Shown here piece after piece: positions 5,608 to 14,532 of a stretch of 26,988 bases of DNA. Source of the stretch: a virus. Every line of letters starts with the position of its first letter. The stretch's first letter is position 1. A program made the translations under genes and the position numbers. The notes under the pieces were generated by a model. That model saw nothing but the letters and a program-made list of their open reading frames with translations, was not told the DNA's origin and did not search any database. The DNA lies in IMG/VR virus record IMGVR_UViG_3300020183_000386, positions 1 through 26,988 of that record; one strand, given 5' to 3'.

Positions 5608-8600
5608 ATGTCTGAAACTAAAATTGCACAACAATTCCAAAGTCCGTTCGTATCTTTTCTACACCGAGTTAAAATTGAAAAGATTGAAAACTTTTTAAAG
5701 CCCAAATCTGAGTGGAAAGTTGTCAATTCATTTGACATTGTTACTCCAGAGAAAGTGGGAACTGGTGAGAGTAGACTATATGATATCAGAATAATTGAAA
5801 GTATAGATACTCCCTTTATACGAGGAACGCTTCAAGTTTTAGATAGAAATGACTGGATAGGACAAATGAATCTAAATGGTAGTGAAAGACTAACCATTGA
5901 ATTTGCATTCATTGACAATCTTGATATAGTGAAAATGGAGTTTTTTGTTTATGGTGCAAAAATCATAAACAATTTCAGTAATGAAAATTCTGTAAGACTG
6001 ATGGGAAATGAAAATGTCATAATATATGAACTTGAGTTCATGTCTGATGAAATTTTCAATAACACATTTGACAAGTCTGTTCTTGAATTTGATAAAGACT
6101 TTGTTGGATTGATTGCAAAGGGAACTGGTAAAGAAAGAAAAGACGGTAACTCAGAAGAAATACCAGGTTTAATCAATCAGTTAGCAACAAAACTTGGTCT
6201 TACCCCAATAGAAATAGAAGAAACAAAAAACGGAATATGGTTGAAGAGTGGAGAAATCAGTTTCCCCTCAACCTTACCACAAGGTCAAATAAATGCAACA
6301 GCATTGATGAACTACTTGACTCAATATGCGGTTTCAAAGAAAAATGTCAATGCGGTAAATTATTTCTTCTGGAAAGATAGAGATGGTTGGCACTTTAAAA
6401 GTGTTGAATCTATCTTGGAAAAGAATAAAGAAAAACCAACCGTTGAATTCGATCTCAACACTGACGATTTATTGAACAAATATAGAGTTTTGAACATCAG
6501 TGTTGTGTCTCAACATAATAACTTGGAGTTGTTCCAAAATAATGCTTTCATGTCTCATTATGTTAGAATAGATCCAGATTATAAAAATGTTTATTCTGAT
6601 TTTTTAAGTAGTAAGGCGGGGTTTACTTATTCTATAGTTGATTACAATTATCATAGAGATTTCTCAAAAGTAAATCACATTGAAACCAATAAATTAATTT
6701 CTGATAATGTAGAAACTAACCCAGTTAAAGCTTCCAGAGTTGGTAAAAATAAAACACTAAAGGAAATACCGATTCCTGCAACTTTAAGTAGGGATAATGT
6801 CTTTAGTCATTATAACACTAACACATTTAATACCCCCTTTCAATTCAATATACACCACTCTGCTGATTTTGGATTTGGTTCAAGACCAGAGGAACCAGCA
6901 TATATCTGGTGGGACTATTTGGATAGAGAAAATGATTCAAGGTGGTCAAATGTTGCATGGCAACCACAATTCGATATAACAGAACTAGAGATATCAAAAC
7001 TTCATAAGATTTACAAATACATTCGGCAACCTCTAGAGGAAAAGAGAAAAGAATTTGTAAGACTGAAGAATCTAAAAAGAAAATGGGAAGTTTATAGATG
7101 TGTAGTATGTTGTTCTAAAACAATTCCAGGCGGACCAGAAGATATTAAATTATTAAATGATCCAAAGGTCATAAAGGATCCAGAAGAATACAAATTCTTA
7201 TTTGGAGAAGATGGAATATTTTCAGAGATCAATCAAGAATATAAAATAGTTGCTGCTGGTTCATTTACCGACACTATAGATTATGATTCACAAAATGATA
7301 ATATACAGCACGGTCTTACTTTAGCGGTAAACCTAGAAAAATTTAACTTTAATACTCCTTCCGGGATTACACCTCCAGCTGGAGTTGCAGGAGATGACTA
7401 TAAACCAAATCAATGGTATTCATCTACAATAGGACAATTCTTTAATCTCAAGAGTAATATTTCAAATTACATTGATACTGTTCTACAGAGAGGGATTAAT
7501 CAATACAATTACGAAATAGGACAGATAGACACAAAAATAGAAAATATAAGACTATTTTTGGATTCTGTCGATTCTTATATTACAGAAGCAAATAATTGGA
7601 TAACAAGTAGACTTTTACCTTGTTGCGAACAACCAGAAAATACTACAACACCAATCAGCGGATCTTCCATATCCTCTTTAGTTGAATTTAGAAATGCACT
7701 TTTAGGTAATTCTGGATGTAGTGCCCCAGAACCCTGCTGCACTTGTCCAGACACATGCTTCTTCTGTGCATCAGATGGACAGTGGAAATGTGGTGGATCT
7801 TCGTGTGATGATGGTGGCAATGGCGGCGGCGGTGGTGGATCGGAGTGTACAGAAAGTCTAGGAAGACGATGTAAATTATTTTGTAATGATGTAGAAGAAG
7901 AATGTTTAAGCGTACCATGTAATTACTTTGGTGCAGCAGGATGCCAACCGTTATTACAATTTGGTGCTGCATATCAAACATGTGATCCTGCTAATAGAGT
8001 TGTTGTTGACGAACTAGTTCCTCCGGGAGAAGTTGGTTGCTCTAGTAGTCCAGATGGATGGGGAGCGTGTTGTGTAAATTGTGGTGATAATCAAGTAGAC
8101 GATGAAATTCCATGCAAGTGTATTGGTAATTTATCATTCAGCGCGTGTGAAGAAAAAGGAATTGCACTAGGCGATCCAAACCGAGCAACATTCTTCAGAG
8201 AAAGAACATGCGCTCAAATCAATAACTGTGGTATAACTTTTGGTGGTGGTTATGATTTATGTCAAGAAGGCGCAACTGCATGTTTAAGACAAGGTTGTAC
8301 AGATCCATTAACTGGTAGCGTATTTAGCAGAGAACCGGCATCATGTATTGGATTTAATTACGTTGATGGATTGGGAAATGTTCCATTAATTACTTTACCA
8401 GAAGGGGTTTGCATAAAGTGCAATAACTTCTCCACCAGTGCGTTGGATGTTGAATTTGACGATTCGAATTGCTGTAACTGTACTCTAGAACAAGCAACAA
8501 CATATTCACCACTTCCTGAATGGGCATCTGCTTGCTCAAAACAAGCATTCATGAAATCTATTGCTCAGTATATTGGAACCGAAGGAAGATGGTACAACGA

Positions 8601-11208
8601 CTATAGGTTCACTCCCGGTGGAGGAGCAGCATTTGCAGATATTGACGATTATATTGGGCCAAATGGAGATCCTGCAACTGTCAGAAGATGCTTAGATCAG
8701 GGAGACTGCTACAATACTCTTTGCTTCAATCCTCTTTATCTAGAGGTAGAAAAGAGAAGAGCAGAAGAAGAACTTAAAATACTAAATGCAGAAAAAGCAT
8801 TACTAGTGTATTCAAGAAATATCTTCCAGCAGAACTTTATACAAAAGTTCCAAGAGAATTATAACAAGTGGTGGAATAGAAAGGCATTCTTTTATTCCGT
8901 TATGCCCGGTAAAAATGTATTCACCGATATCAGCACAGGTATAACTGGCAGCGTTATTGGTGGAAGAACTGGTCCTATTGAATATTCGGAAAAGTCCTTG
9001 ATGAACATTAAATCTATCAAGAGAAAGACAATAAGAGGAAGTAGATATGAGCTTCTTGCTAAGAATAAAGGTATAACCGGAGCCGAAGTAGGAGAATGGT
9101 TATATGAATTTTTCTGGGAAAACACAAATAAACAAACTCAAGGAAATAAGCACCCATATTACTCACAGAAGTATCAAAGTCCATTTGTTTCTCAGAGACA
9201 ACTATTCGTAAATTATTTGTACAATGAAGATTCAAACAAACTAAACAATTTCCCGTTTGCTTCTCCTTATGCTCCTATATGCACCGGCAATACATACGAG
9301 TATTCGGAAAAAGCATATTTGAGTATTCCTGAGCAACAAATGCAAGAAAATGGATTTGTTTCTCAGTTTACTAAGATATTCAGAACACAATTAGATTTAA
9401 ATCTAACACAGTTGAGTCCTTTACAGTATCAACGATCATTTGATCTTTATGATATACAATTACAAAGTATACCAGCAAATCTAAAGAAAGAGCAATTGAG
9501 TTCTTATGTTAGAATAGAATTCAATAGTCCAATTGGTTTAGATAGAATCGTAGATTTCCCTAACGGATTCATCCGAGATGCAGGAACCGAATACTTCTTA
9601 CCCTATCTCGTTTCTCTCACAGCAGGTCCTACAGGACGACAGACTATTAGAAACAATGTAGTTGTTATAGGAATGGATCCTTATGGGTTTGATGTTGCAG
9701 TAAAGAAGTCCAAAGTGATGGACGAGGAAACTGAGAAACAATATAGTTGGTGGAATGAGTATAGAAATCTAAACGATACTACTTTAACCAACAATGGCAT
9801 GGATCTTTGGCCTGAAGTCGGTTTTGAAACGGCATATCCATATTATGCCGCTGATCCGAAGGGTTGGTGGTGGGATTCTGCTTGGTATCACGGGGAATCG
9901 GATGTAAAGTTGCTAGTAGGTAGCGATAGCAATAACTATGAATGGTATACCAGATCTGCGGACGTTGATCCTGAGTATAAAGAAAGTGCCCACGCAAGTG
10001 GATATCTACAGTATTCATATAGAAAGATAAAACCACATAGATCTTGGTGGTCTTTCCATATTCCAAAGAACATCTTTATACCACAGAAGTTATTCCATAT
10101 GCTTTCTACTAAATTTGCAAAGATAGATGGCGAAAGCAGTGGTATATTGGGTGACATTTTTGCATATAAGTACAAAGACTACTACTGGTGGTATGGAGAT
10201 GAAGTGGATAGATGGTTACGACTATCCAAAGAAGGTAAAGTATTTGTAGAGTCATATGGACTCAAATTATTAAGCGTTCTTTCTACTGAAGAGAACTTTG
10301 AAAATCCACTTGCAAATCATGCATTTGTACATTCAGATGATTCGGTTAATCAACTTCACCCAGGATTACAAAGTTATTTCAACGAAACGACAATGCATTG
10401 GATGTTTGGTGACTTCATGGTATATAAACCAAATCTAGTTGCTACCGATGTATGGAAATACGATTTAACTGGGGAAAGTACTTATGGAATGGTTTCTCCA
10501 AAAACCATGTCTCCGAATTACGATCTATTTGATGACAACTTCTCTGCACAATTCATAGTCTTCTCTCGACAAGTCGATCTTTGTAAACAATTTACATGCG
10601 CCAACCCAGAGGGAGAAGTGAGTAATATAGGATGTCCAGAAGATAATCCACTATGCAATTGTCCAGCACAGGAACACATTCCAGACGAACCAGAACCAAC
10701 CTATCTAGAACTATACAAAGCATACAAAGAAATAAAGGAATGCGAACTGATCGAAGAACACCTCGGTGAAGATTATCTTGGGTGTGTTTGGAGCGATCCT
10801 GCAAATCCTTGCAGTTGTAATTGTCCTGAGATTGGTAAGAAGTTCCAAGAATATTTGGAATATACTAGAACCTATGCAACTTTCTGGGATACTCCCAAAA
10901 ATACTCCACTTATCAGAAAAGCACTGATCTCTCAACTGTTCTCTCAAACTATAATGATTAATGTTACAGGGACATCAAAAGTTAAGATTGGTGATGTTGT
11001 GAAAATAAAACAACTAAACGCAGTAAATGTTCCTTTGGAAATTCCAGAAAAGAATCTACATGGGTATTGGATGGTTACAGGAGTCACAATTCAATTTAGA
11101 AAGGATTCTTCTCAATCCTTGTTACTTACTCTAACCAGAGATACCCTACCAAGAAGTCCAGATCTTACTGTTCAAAATTTGAATAGTATACTAGACAAGT
11201 TCGTTTAA
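5608..11208 (+). CDS. 27: Giant gp27-like baseplate hub protein with a very large cysteine-rich insertion, 1866 aa
   Basis: Residues about 45-200 follow the pattern of T4 gp27 domain 1: IDTPFIRGTLQVLDRND, LNGSERLTIEFAF, a strand with VYGAKIINNFS, then VIIYELEFMSDEIFNNTF. The last 90 residues (TIMINVTGTSKVKIGDVVKI to GYWMVTGVTIQFRKDSSQSL and LLTLTRDT) look like the closing hub barrel domain. T4 gp27 has 391 aa; here much of the intervening length is extra. Visible parts of the middle are: long helices around 450-490; a region at about 667-1040 with some 39 cysteines, many in CC and CxxC pairs, and a GGNGGGGGG run near 736-744; a charged helix at 1045-1072; Trp/Tyr-rich segments at about 1375-1545; and a second Cys cluster near 1655-1745. 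No lysozyme or gp5-needle signature is recognisable. ATG 5608 has no Shine-Dalgarno sequence. The hub identity is inferred from both ends and from gene order. Confidence 0.65.
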   Translation: MSETKIAQQFQSPFVSFLHRVKIEKIENFLKPKSEWKVVNSFDIVTPEKVGTGESRLYDIRIIESIDTPFIRGTLQVLDRNDWIGQMNLNGSERLTIEFAFIDNLDIVKMEFFVYGAKIINNFSNENSVRLMGNENVIIYELEFMSDEIFNNTFDKSVLEFDKDFVGLIAKGTGKERKDGNSEEIPGLINQLATKLGLTPIEIEETKNGIWLKSGEISFPSTLPQGQINATALMNYLTQYAVSKKNVNAVNYFFWKDRDGWHFKSVESILEKNKEKPTVEFDLNTDDLLNKYRVLNISVVSQHNNLELFQNNAFMSHYVRIDPDYKNVYSDFLSSKAGFTYSIVDYNYHRDFSKVNHIETNKLISDNVETNPVKASRVGKNKTLKEIPIPATLSRDNVFSHYNTNTFNTPFQFNIHHSADFGFGSRPEEPAYIWWDYLDRENDSRWSNVAWQPQFDITELEISKLHKIYKYIRQPLEEKRKEFVRLKNLKRKWEVYRCVVCCSKTIPGGPEDIKLLNDPKVIKDPEEYKFLFGEDGIFSEINQEYKIVAAGSFTDTIDYDSQNDNIQHGLTLAVNLEKFNFNTPSGITPPAGVAGDDYKPNQWYSSTIGQFFNLKSNISNYIDTVLQRGINQYNYEIGQIDTKIENIRLFLDSVDSYITEANNWITSRLLPCCEQPENTTTPISGSSISSLVEFRNALLGNSGCSAPEPCCTCPDTCFFCASDGQWKCGGSSCDDGGNGGGGGGSECTESLGRRCKLFCNDVEEECLSVPCNYFGAAGCQPLLQFGAAYQTCDPANRVVVDELVPPGEVGCSSSPDGWGACCVNCGDNQVDDEIPCKCIGNLSFSACEEKGIALGDPNRATFFRERTCAQINNCGITFGGGYDLCQEGATACLRQGCTDPLTGSVFSREPASCIGFNYVDGLGNVPLITLPEGVCIKCNNFSTSALDVEFDDSNCCNCTLEQATTYSPLPEWASACSKQAFMKSIAQYIGTEGRWYNDYRFTPGGGAAFADIDDYIGPNGDPATVRRCLDQGDCYNTLCFNPLYLEVEKRRAEEELKILNAEKALLVYSRNIFQQNFIQKFQENYNKWWNRKAFFYSVMPGKNVFTDISTGITGSVIGGRTGPIEYSEKSLMNIKSIKRKTIRGSRYELLAKNKGITGAEVGEWLYEFFWENTNKQTQGNKHPYYSQKYQSPFVSQRQLFVNYLYNEDSNKLNNFPFASPYAPICTGNTYEYSEKAYLSIPEQQMQENGFVSQFTKIFRTQLDLNLTQLSPLQYQRSFDLYDIQLQSIPANLKKEQLSSYVRIEFNSPIGLDRIVDFPNGFIRDAGTEYFLPYLVSLTAGPTGRQTIRNNVVVIGMDPYGFDVAVKKSKVMDEETEKQYSWWNEYRNLNDTTLTNNGMDLWPEVGFETAYPYYAADPKGWWWDSAWYHGESDVKLLVGSDSNNYEWYTRSADVDPEYKESAHASGYLQYSYRKIKPHRSWWSFHIPKNIFIPQKLFHMLSTKFAKIDGESSGILGDIFAYKYKDYYWWYGDEVDRWLRLSKEGKVFVESYGLKLLSVLSTEENFENPLANHAFVHSDDSVNQLHPGLQSYFNETTMHWMFGDFMVYKPNLVATDVWKYDLTGESTYGMVSPKTMSPNYDLFDDNFSAQFIVFSRQVDLCKQFTCANPEGEVSNIGCPEDNPLCNCPAQEHIPDEPEPTYLELYKAYKEIKECELIEEHLGEDYLGCVWSDPANPCSCNCPEIGKKFQEYLEYTRTYATFWDTPKNTPLIRKALISQLFSQTIMINVTGTSKVKIGDVVKIKQLNAVNVPLEIPEKNLHGYWMVTGVTIQFRKDSSQSLLLTLTRDTLPRSPDLTVQNLNSILDKFV

Positions 11209-11212
11209 TATT

Positions 11213-11220
11213 AATAAATA
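11213..11220 (+). promoter_or_regulatory. Late promoter-like AATAAATA before gp25
   Basis: AATAAATA, one mismatch from TATAAATA, lies between the hub stop codon (11208) and the gp25 ATG at 11226. Exactly 5 bases separate them, which places a T4-style +1 on the A of ATG. Confidence 0.6.
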
Positions 11221-11225
11221 TCAGT

Positions 11226-11633
11226 ATGGCACAGTACTTAAACAAAAATCTTTACGCCGATTTACCGTTCTTTTTTACTAGAAACGAGTTTACGGATGAT
11301 ATAAGTCTAAAGAAAGACGGAAATGCTATTGCATATTCTCTTCAGAACATAGTATTGACTAGAATTGGAGAAAGACCTTTCGATAATGACTTCGGAACTT
11401 CGATTTATGATGTGCTGTTTGAAAATATTGACAACGATGATGTAAGACTTACTAGGTACAAAATTGATATAATTAATACGATAACAACATACGAACCTAG
11501 AGTAATTGCTAATTCGGTAGACTTTAGACAAGATACATCAGATCCAAGACTAGTGCTTGTATCCATAGATTATACGGTACTACATACAAATAGTAAAAAA
11601 ACATTAGTAGTAGGAATGGAGAGAACTAGGTAA
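11226..11633 (+). CDS. 25: gp25-like baseplate wedge (sheath initiator) protein, 135 aa
   Basis: Length (135 against 132 in T4) and motifs agree with the gp25/GPW family. SLQNIVLTRIGERPFDNDFG at residues 38-57 corresponds to the 'SLLGIITTRKGSRPFLPEFG' stretch of T4. It is followed by YDVLFENID and by YEPRV at 89-93, the conserved Glu-Pro-Arg motif of the family. gp25 bridges the inner wedge and the first sheath ring and is conserved in essentially all contractile injection systems. The ATG at 11226 has no ribosome site and follows a late-promoter-like element by 5 bases. The stop overlaps the gp6 start as TAATG, a common gp25-gp6 coupling. Confidence 0.93.
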   Translation: MAQYLNKNLYADLPFFFTRNEFTDDISLKKDGNAIAYSLQNIVLTRIGERPFDNDFGTSIYDVLFENIDNDDVRLTRYKIDIINTITTYEPRVIANSVDFRQDTSDPRLVLVSIDYTVLHTNSKKTLVVGMERTR

Positions 11634-13390
11634 TGGCCACAAACCCAACAACTATATTAGGAAAATTAGACTTTGATGAAATAAAAGAAAGTCTGATAAA
11701 CTACTTAAAAAGTCAATCCATAATCAAAGACTATAATTTTGAGGGTTCTGCTATTAGATCCTTGATCGATTTACTCGCATATAATACATTCTATTATGCA
11801 TATTATATGAACATGGTTTCAAGTGAAATGTTCTTAGATTCCGCACAAAGAATAGATTCCATAATTTCACTAGCAAAGCCACTAGGATATACAGTTCCTG
11901 GCAGAAGATCAGCAAGAGCAAAAATTTTAATTACAGGGATAAACAGAGCAGATCTAACTACAATACCAGAATATCAGACATTTTTTGGTATAGATTCTGA
12001 TGGTATTCAGTTTAATTTTGTAAATCTAGATCCATTCGTAGTTCAAGATAGCGATTCAGAAGTTGAAATTGCAGAAGGACAGTTAGTGGTAGATAGTGCT
12101 GCGTTACAGTCTTTTGATTTGAAAAAACAAAAGTATTACATTCTAAATGAGAATGTTGATATTTCTACAATACAAGTTAAAGTTAACAACGAAATATGGA
12201 AACTCGTTGGTAATATTGGTTCAAACTTTGAAGTCAATGATAATATCTACTTCATAGAAAGACTAAGTACCGGAGGATTTGTTATTCAGTTTGGACTACA
12301 AAATAGTCTAGGTACTGAGCTCACTGTGGATGACTCTTTAACTATACGTTATTTAATTTCAAACGGCAAAGTGGCAAACGGAATTTATCAGTTTACAGAT
12401 TCTGCTTCAAACACATATAGAGAAGCACCAGAAGGAAATATTGACATTGGAGTTTCTTGTCCCAATTGCAATGAATCTACGGGTGGATTAGACGAACCAA
12501 ATATTGATCTTATTAAGTTCCTAGCACCTAAATGGTTTGCTTCACAGGGAAGAGCTGTAACAAAAAGCGATTATTTAGGATTACTTCTTGAATCGAATTA
12601 TATAAACGATCAAAATGATGTGGCAATTTATGGAGGAGATGAAGTATTTCCTCCAAAATATGGAAGATTGTTTGTCTCAGTAATTGACAATAATATAGAT
12701 GCAGATGCAATAATCAATTACTTGCGAGAAAATTCAGTTGTTACAGTTCTTCCAGAATATGTAATTCCACAAATAGTTGACTATAAAGTAGACTTTAGTT
12801 TTATATACACTAAGCAAGCTCCAACCGAATTAGATAAGAGAATTGCTTTAAGAAATGTGAAGACTGCAATTCAAGAAAAAGTTGTATTAAATAAATTCAA
12901 CAGCACATTTGATCCGTTTGTAATTTCAGAAGATTTAAATTCATCACTTACCAATATAGTTCTAAATGGAAACACATTCAAGATAACTTTATCATCTAGA
13001 GTTTTTCCAAACTTAGAAAATACAAGTGAACTTTCATTGAATGTAGGAAACCCTTTTGCATTTCCACCTTTAGGAGCAACAACTATAACCACACCATTTG
13101 TCATTTCAAGTGATACTGGTCCACAAACTGTAGTATTAAAAGTCATCACATCCCCAACGACTAGTTTCAATAACTTCATCCCACTCAGAGCATATAGTAC
13201 AGTAAATAATAGAGAAATTAAAGACAGAGATTTTGGTAAGATTCAGATAAACACAGGAACCTTATATATTTCAAGTATATCCCAATCACCATTTACTGTA
13301 AATATTCCAATGAAGAATAATGTTTTAGAGTCTCACACGAATAACATTAACAATATTTTACTAGCAGATCCAGACATAGTACTACAATGA
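11633..13390 (+). CDS. 6: gp6-like baseplate wedge protein (baseplate J family), 585 aa
   Basis: The N-terminus (DEIKESLINYLKSQ, YNFEGSAIRSLIDLLAYNT at residues 34-52, then YYMNMVSSEMFLDSA and AKPLGYTVPGRRSA) is a close match to T4 gp6, where the same YDFEGS and LCDLLAYNT motif begins the helical dimerisation region. FASQGRAVTKSDYLGLL near residue 300-315 is the typical baseplate-J 'A-T-x-x-DY' motif. gp6 forms the ring of dimers that holds the wedges together and triggers baseplate switching. At 585 aa it is slightly shorter than T4 gp6 (660 aa). It overlaps gp25 at its start and gp7 at its end (ATGA). A CxxC pair (CPNCNES) near residue 278 lies in the middle of the protein. Confidence 0.93.
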   Translation: MATNPTTILGKLDFDEIKESLINYLKSQSIIKDYNFEGSAIRSLIDLLAYNTFYYAYYMNMVSSEMFLDSAQRIDSIISLAKPLGYTVPGRRSARAKILITGINRADLTTIPEYQTFFGIDSDGIQFNFVNLDPFVVQDSDSEVEIAEGQLVVDSAALQSFDLKKQKYYILNENVDISTIQVKVNNEIWKLVGNIGSNFEVNDNIYFIERLSTGGFVIQFGLQNSLGTELTVDDSLTIRYLISNGKVANGIYQFTDSASNTYREAPEGNIDIGVSCPNCNESTGGLDEPNIDLIKFLAPKWFASQGRAVTKSDYLGLLLESNYINDQNDVAIYGGDEVFPPKYGRLFVSVIDNNIDADAIINYLRENSVVTVLPEYVIPQIVDYKVDFSFIYTKQAPTELDKRIALRNVKTAIQEKVVLNKFNSTFDPFVISEDLNSSLTNIVLNGNTFKITLSSRVFPNLENTSELSLNVGNPFAFPPLGATTITTPFVISSDTGPQTVVLKVITSPTTSFNNFIPLRAYSTVNNREIKDRDFGKIQINTGTLYISSISQSPFTVNIPMKNNVLESHTNNINNILLADPDIVLQ

Positions 13391-14520
13391 ATTATTCATT
13401 CCTAGCAAGTCAATCATCAAGTTTAGCATCTCAAATAGATGCTTTTTTTGATTCTCTTGTTGAAAATGATGGATTTGATATTTCTTGTTCTAGTTTCTTA
13501 AGTATAGCAAAAAATACACCCCTTTGGATCGTTCACGAAAAATACAAGAAAGAACAAGAAGGGGAAGTTGTTCTTTCTATATTTGACTTTTTGCAAAAGT
13601 ATTACGACTGGTTATATTGCGATGAATCAGAAGGTGCTCAATATTTTTTATCAAGAAAGTTGCTAGAACTTATTGATATAGAAACAACTAGATCTGAATA
13701 CTATAAACGATTTGTAACAACATATGCAACAGGTCTTGAAGACGCTTTATATGATAAACAATTAAATGAAGCAGAAAAACTAAAGAAGTTCATTAAAAAC
13801 ATATCAAAGAATCTTTATCATAAAAAGACAACGGTTGAAGGTATAAAATACTTCTTTAGAATATTATTCCCTGAATTTAAGGAAGCTGATTTTTATGTTT
13901 ACTACCCAAAACAAAACCTAATGCGTTTGAATGGTGGTAAATTTGCAAATAGTAAATTTAAATTTAAAGATGCAACTGGTTCATATGATGATACCAATCA
14001 TCTAGGTGGAGGATATCTAAATGGTTCTGTTATGCAGGACTCAGATTGGTTTCAGGATTATTCCTATCTGTTGAAAACAGGTCTACCACTAAACGATTAT
14101 CAAGTATCATATAAAAATATGATGCATCCAGCAGGATTAAAGGTAATCTTCGAAAAAACAATTGAAGATTACCCGGGTGTAGGAAATACAGAAATAGAAT
14201 CATTGATATGCGAAAGACCAATACTTGGTAATTATTCAAGTTATCAATTAGGAGTGACTTACGATACTCAGATTGGAGTTGCTTCATATGCAGGAGCAAC
14301 TTACTCTTTATACGGATTAACTTACTGTAACAACTGCGATCTTGCTGCTCCTTGGGGAATAACATATCCTTCTCATGTGTTTCCAAATTGGTCTGGATCT
14401 ATAATTGGATATAGATTTGATGATATAAATATTTTGGATTTCTTTAACATGTGTTTCATTCAAGGATTTACTAGTCCAAATGCAGGACTAACTTGCGCCG
14501 ACGGTTGTTTTTTGTCATAA
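13387..14520 (+). CDS. 7: gp7-like baseplate wedge protein, short form (C-terminal part of T4 gp7), 377 aa
   Basis: The start overlaps the gp6 stop (ATGA) and there is no Shine-Dalgarno sequence. Residues about 55-165 form a helical block: FDFLQKYYDWLY, then FIKNISKNLYHKKTTVEGIK and YFFRILFPEF. This equals the 'FFESRSYDFYSTKGIEASYKFLFKVLY' part of T4 gp7. MHPAGLKVIFEK near residue 245 matches the VHPVGFGF segment. T4 gp7 has 1032 aa with N-terminal Ig-like and propeller-like domains; those are absent here, so only the core that binds gp6, gp8 and gp53 is kept. The C-terminal 100 residues are Tyr/Gly-rich (GVTYDTQIG, YAGATYSLYGLTY) and contain CNNC, unlike T4, and may be a surface attachment. 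The gp7 call rests on two motifs and position between gp6 and gp8. Confidence 0.72.
   Translation: MNYSFLASQSSSLASQIDAFFDSLVENDGFDISCSSFLSIAKNTPLWIVHEKYKKEQEGEVVLSIFDFLQKYYDWLYCDESEGAQYFLSRKLLELIDIETTRSEYYKRFVTTYATGLEDALYDKQLNEAEKLKKFIKNISKNLYHKKTTVEGIKYFFRILFPEFKEADFYVYYPKQNLMRLNGGKFANSKFKFKDATGSYDDTNHLGGGYLNGSVMQDSDWFQDYSYLLKTGLPLNDYQVSYKNMMHPAGLKVIFEKTIEDYPGVGNTEIESLICERPILGNYSSYQLGVTYDTQIGVASYAGATYSLYGLTYCNNCDLAAPWGITYPSHVFPNWSGSIIGYRFDDINILDFFNMCFIQGFTSPNAGLTCADGCFLS
14424..14431 (+). promoter_or_regulatory. Internal late promoter TATAAATA upstream of gp8
   Basis: An exact TATAAATA lies within the 3' end of the gp7-like gene, about 100 bases before the gp8 ATG at 14533. A start near 14437 would give gp8 a normal leader containing its GAGGAAAAC ribosome site. 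The match is exact; use as a promoter is inferred, since such octamers also occur by chance in AT-rich DNA. Confidence 0.45.
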
Positions 14521-14532
14521 GTTGAGGAAAAC

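Noticed and set aside
5608-11208. gp5-type tail lysozyme or needle inside the giant hub protein
   Set aside because: No lysozyme catalytic motif and no VxGxxxxx needle repeats were found in the translation.
14030-14386. Long antisense open frames, such as this one and 18544-18897
   Set aside because: They lie wholly inside well-supported genes on the other strand, have no ribosome site or recognisable motif, and are expected shadows of biased codon use.
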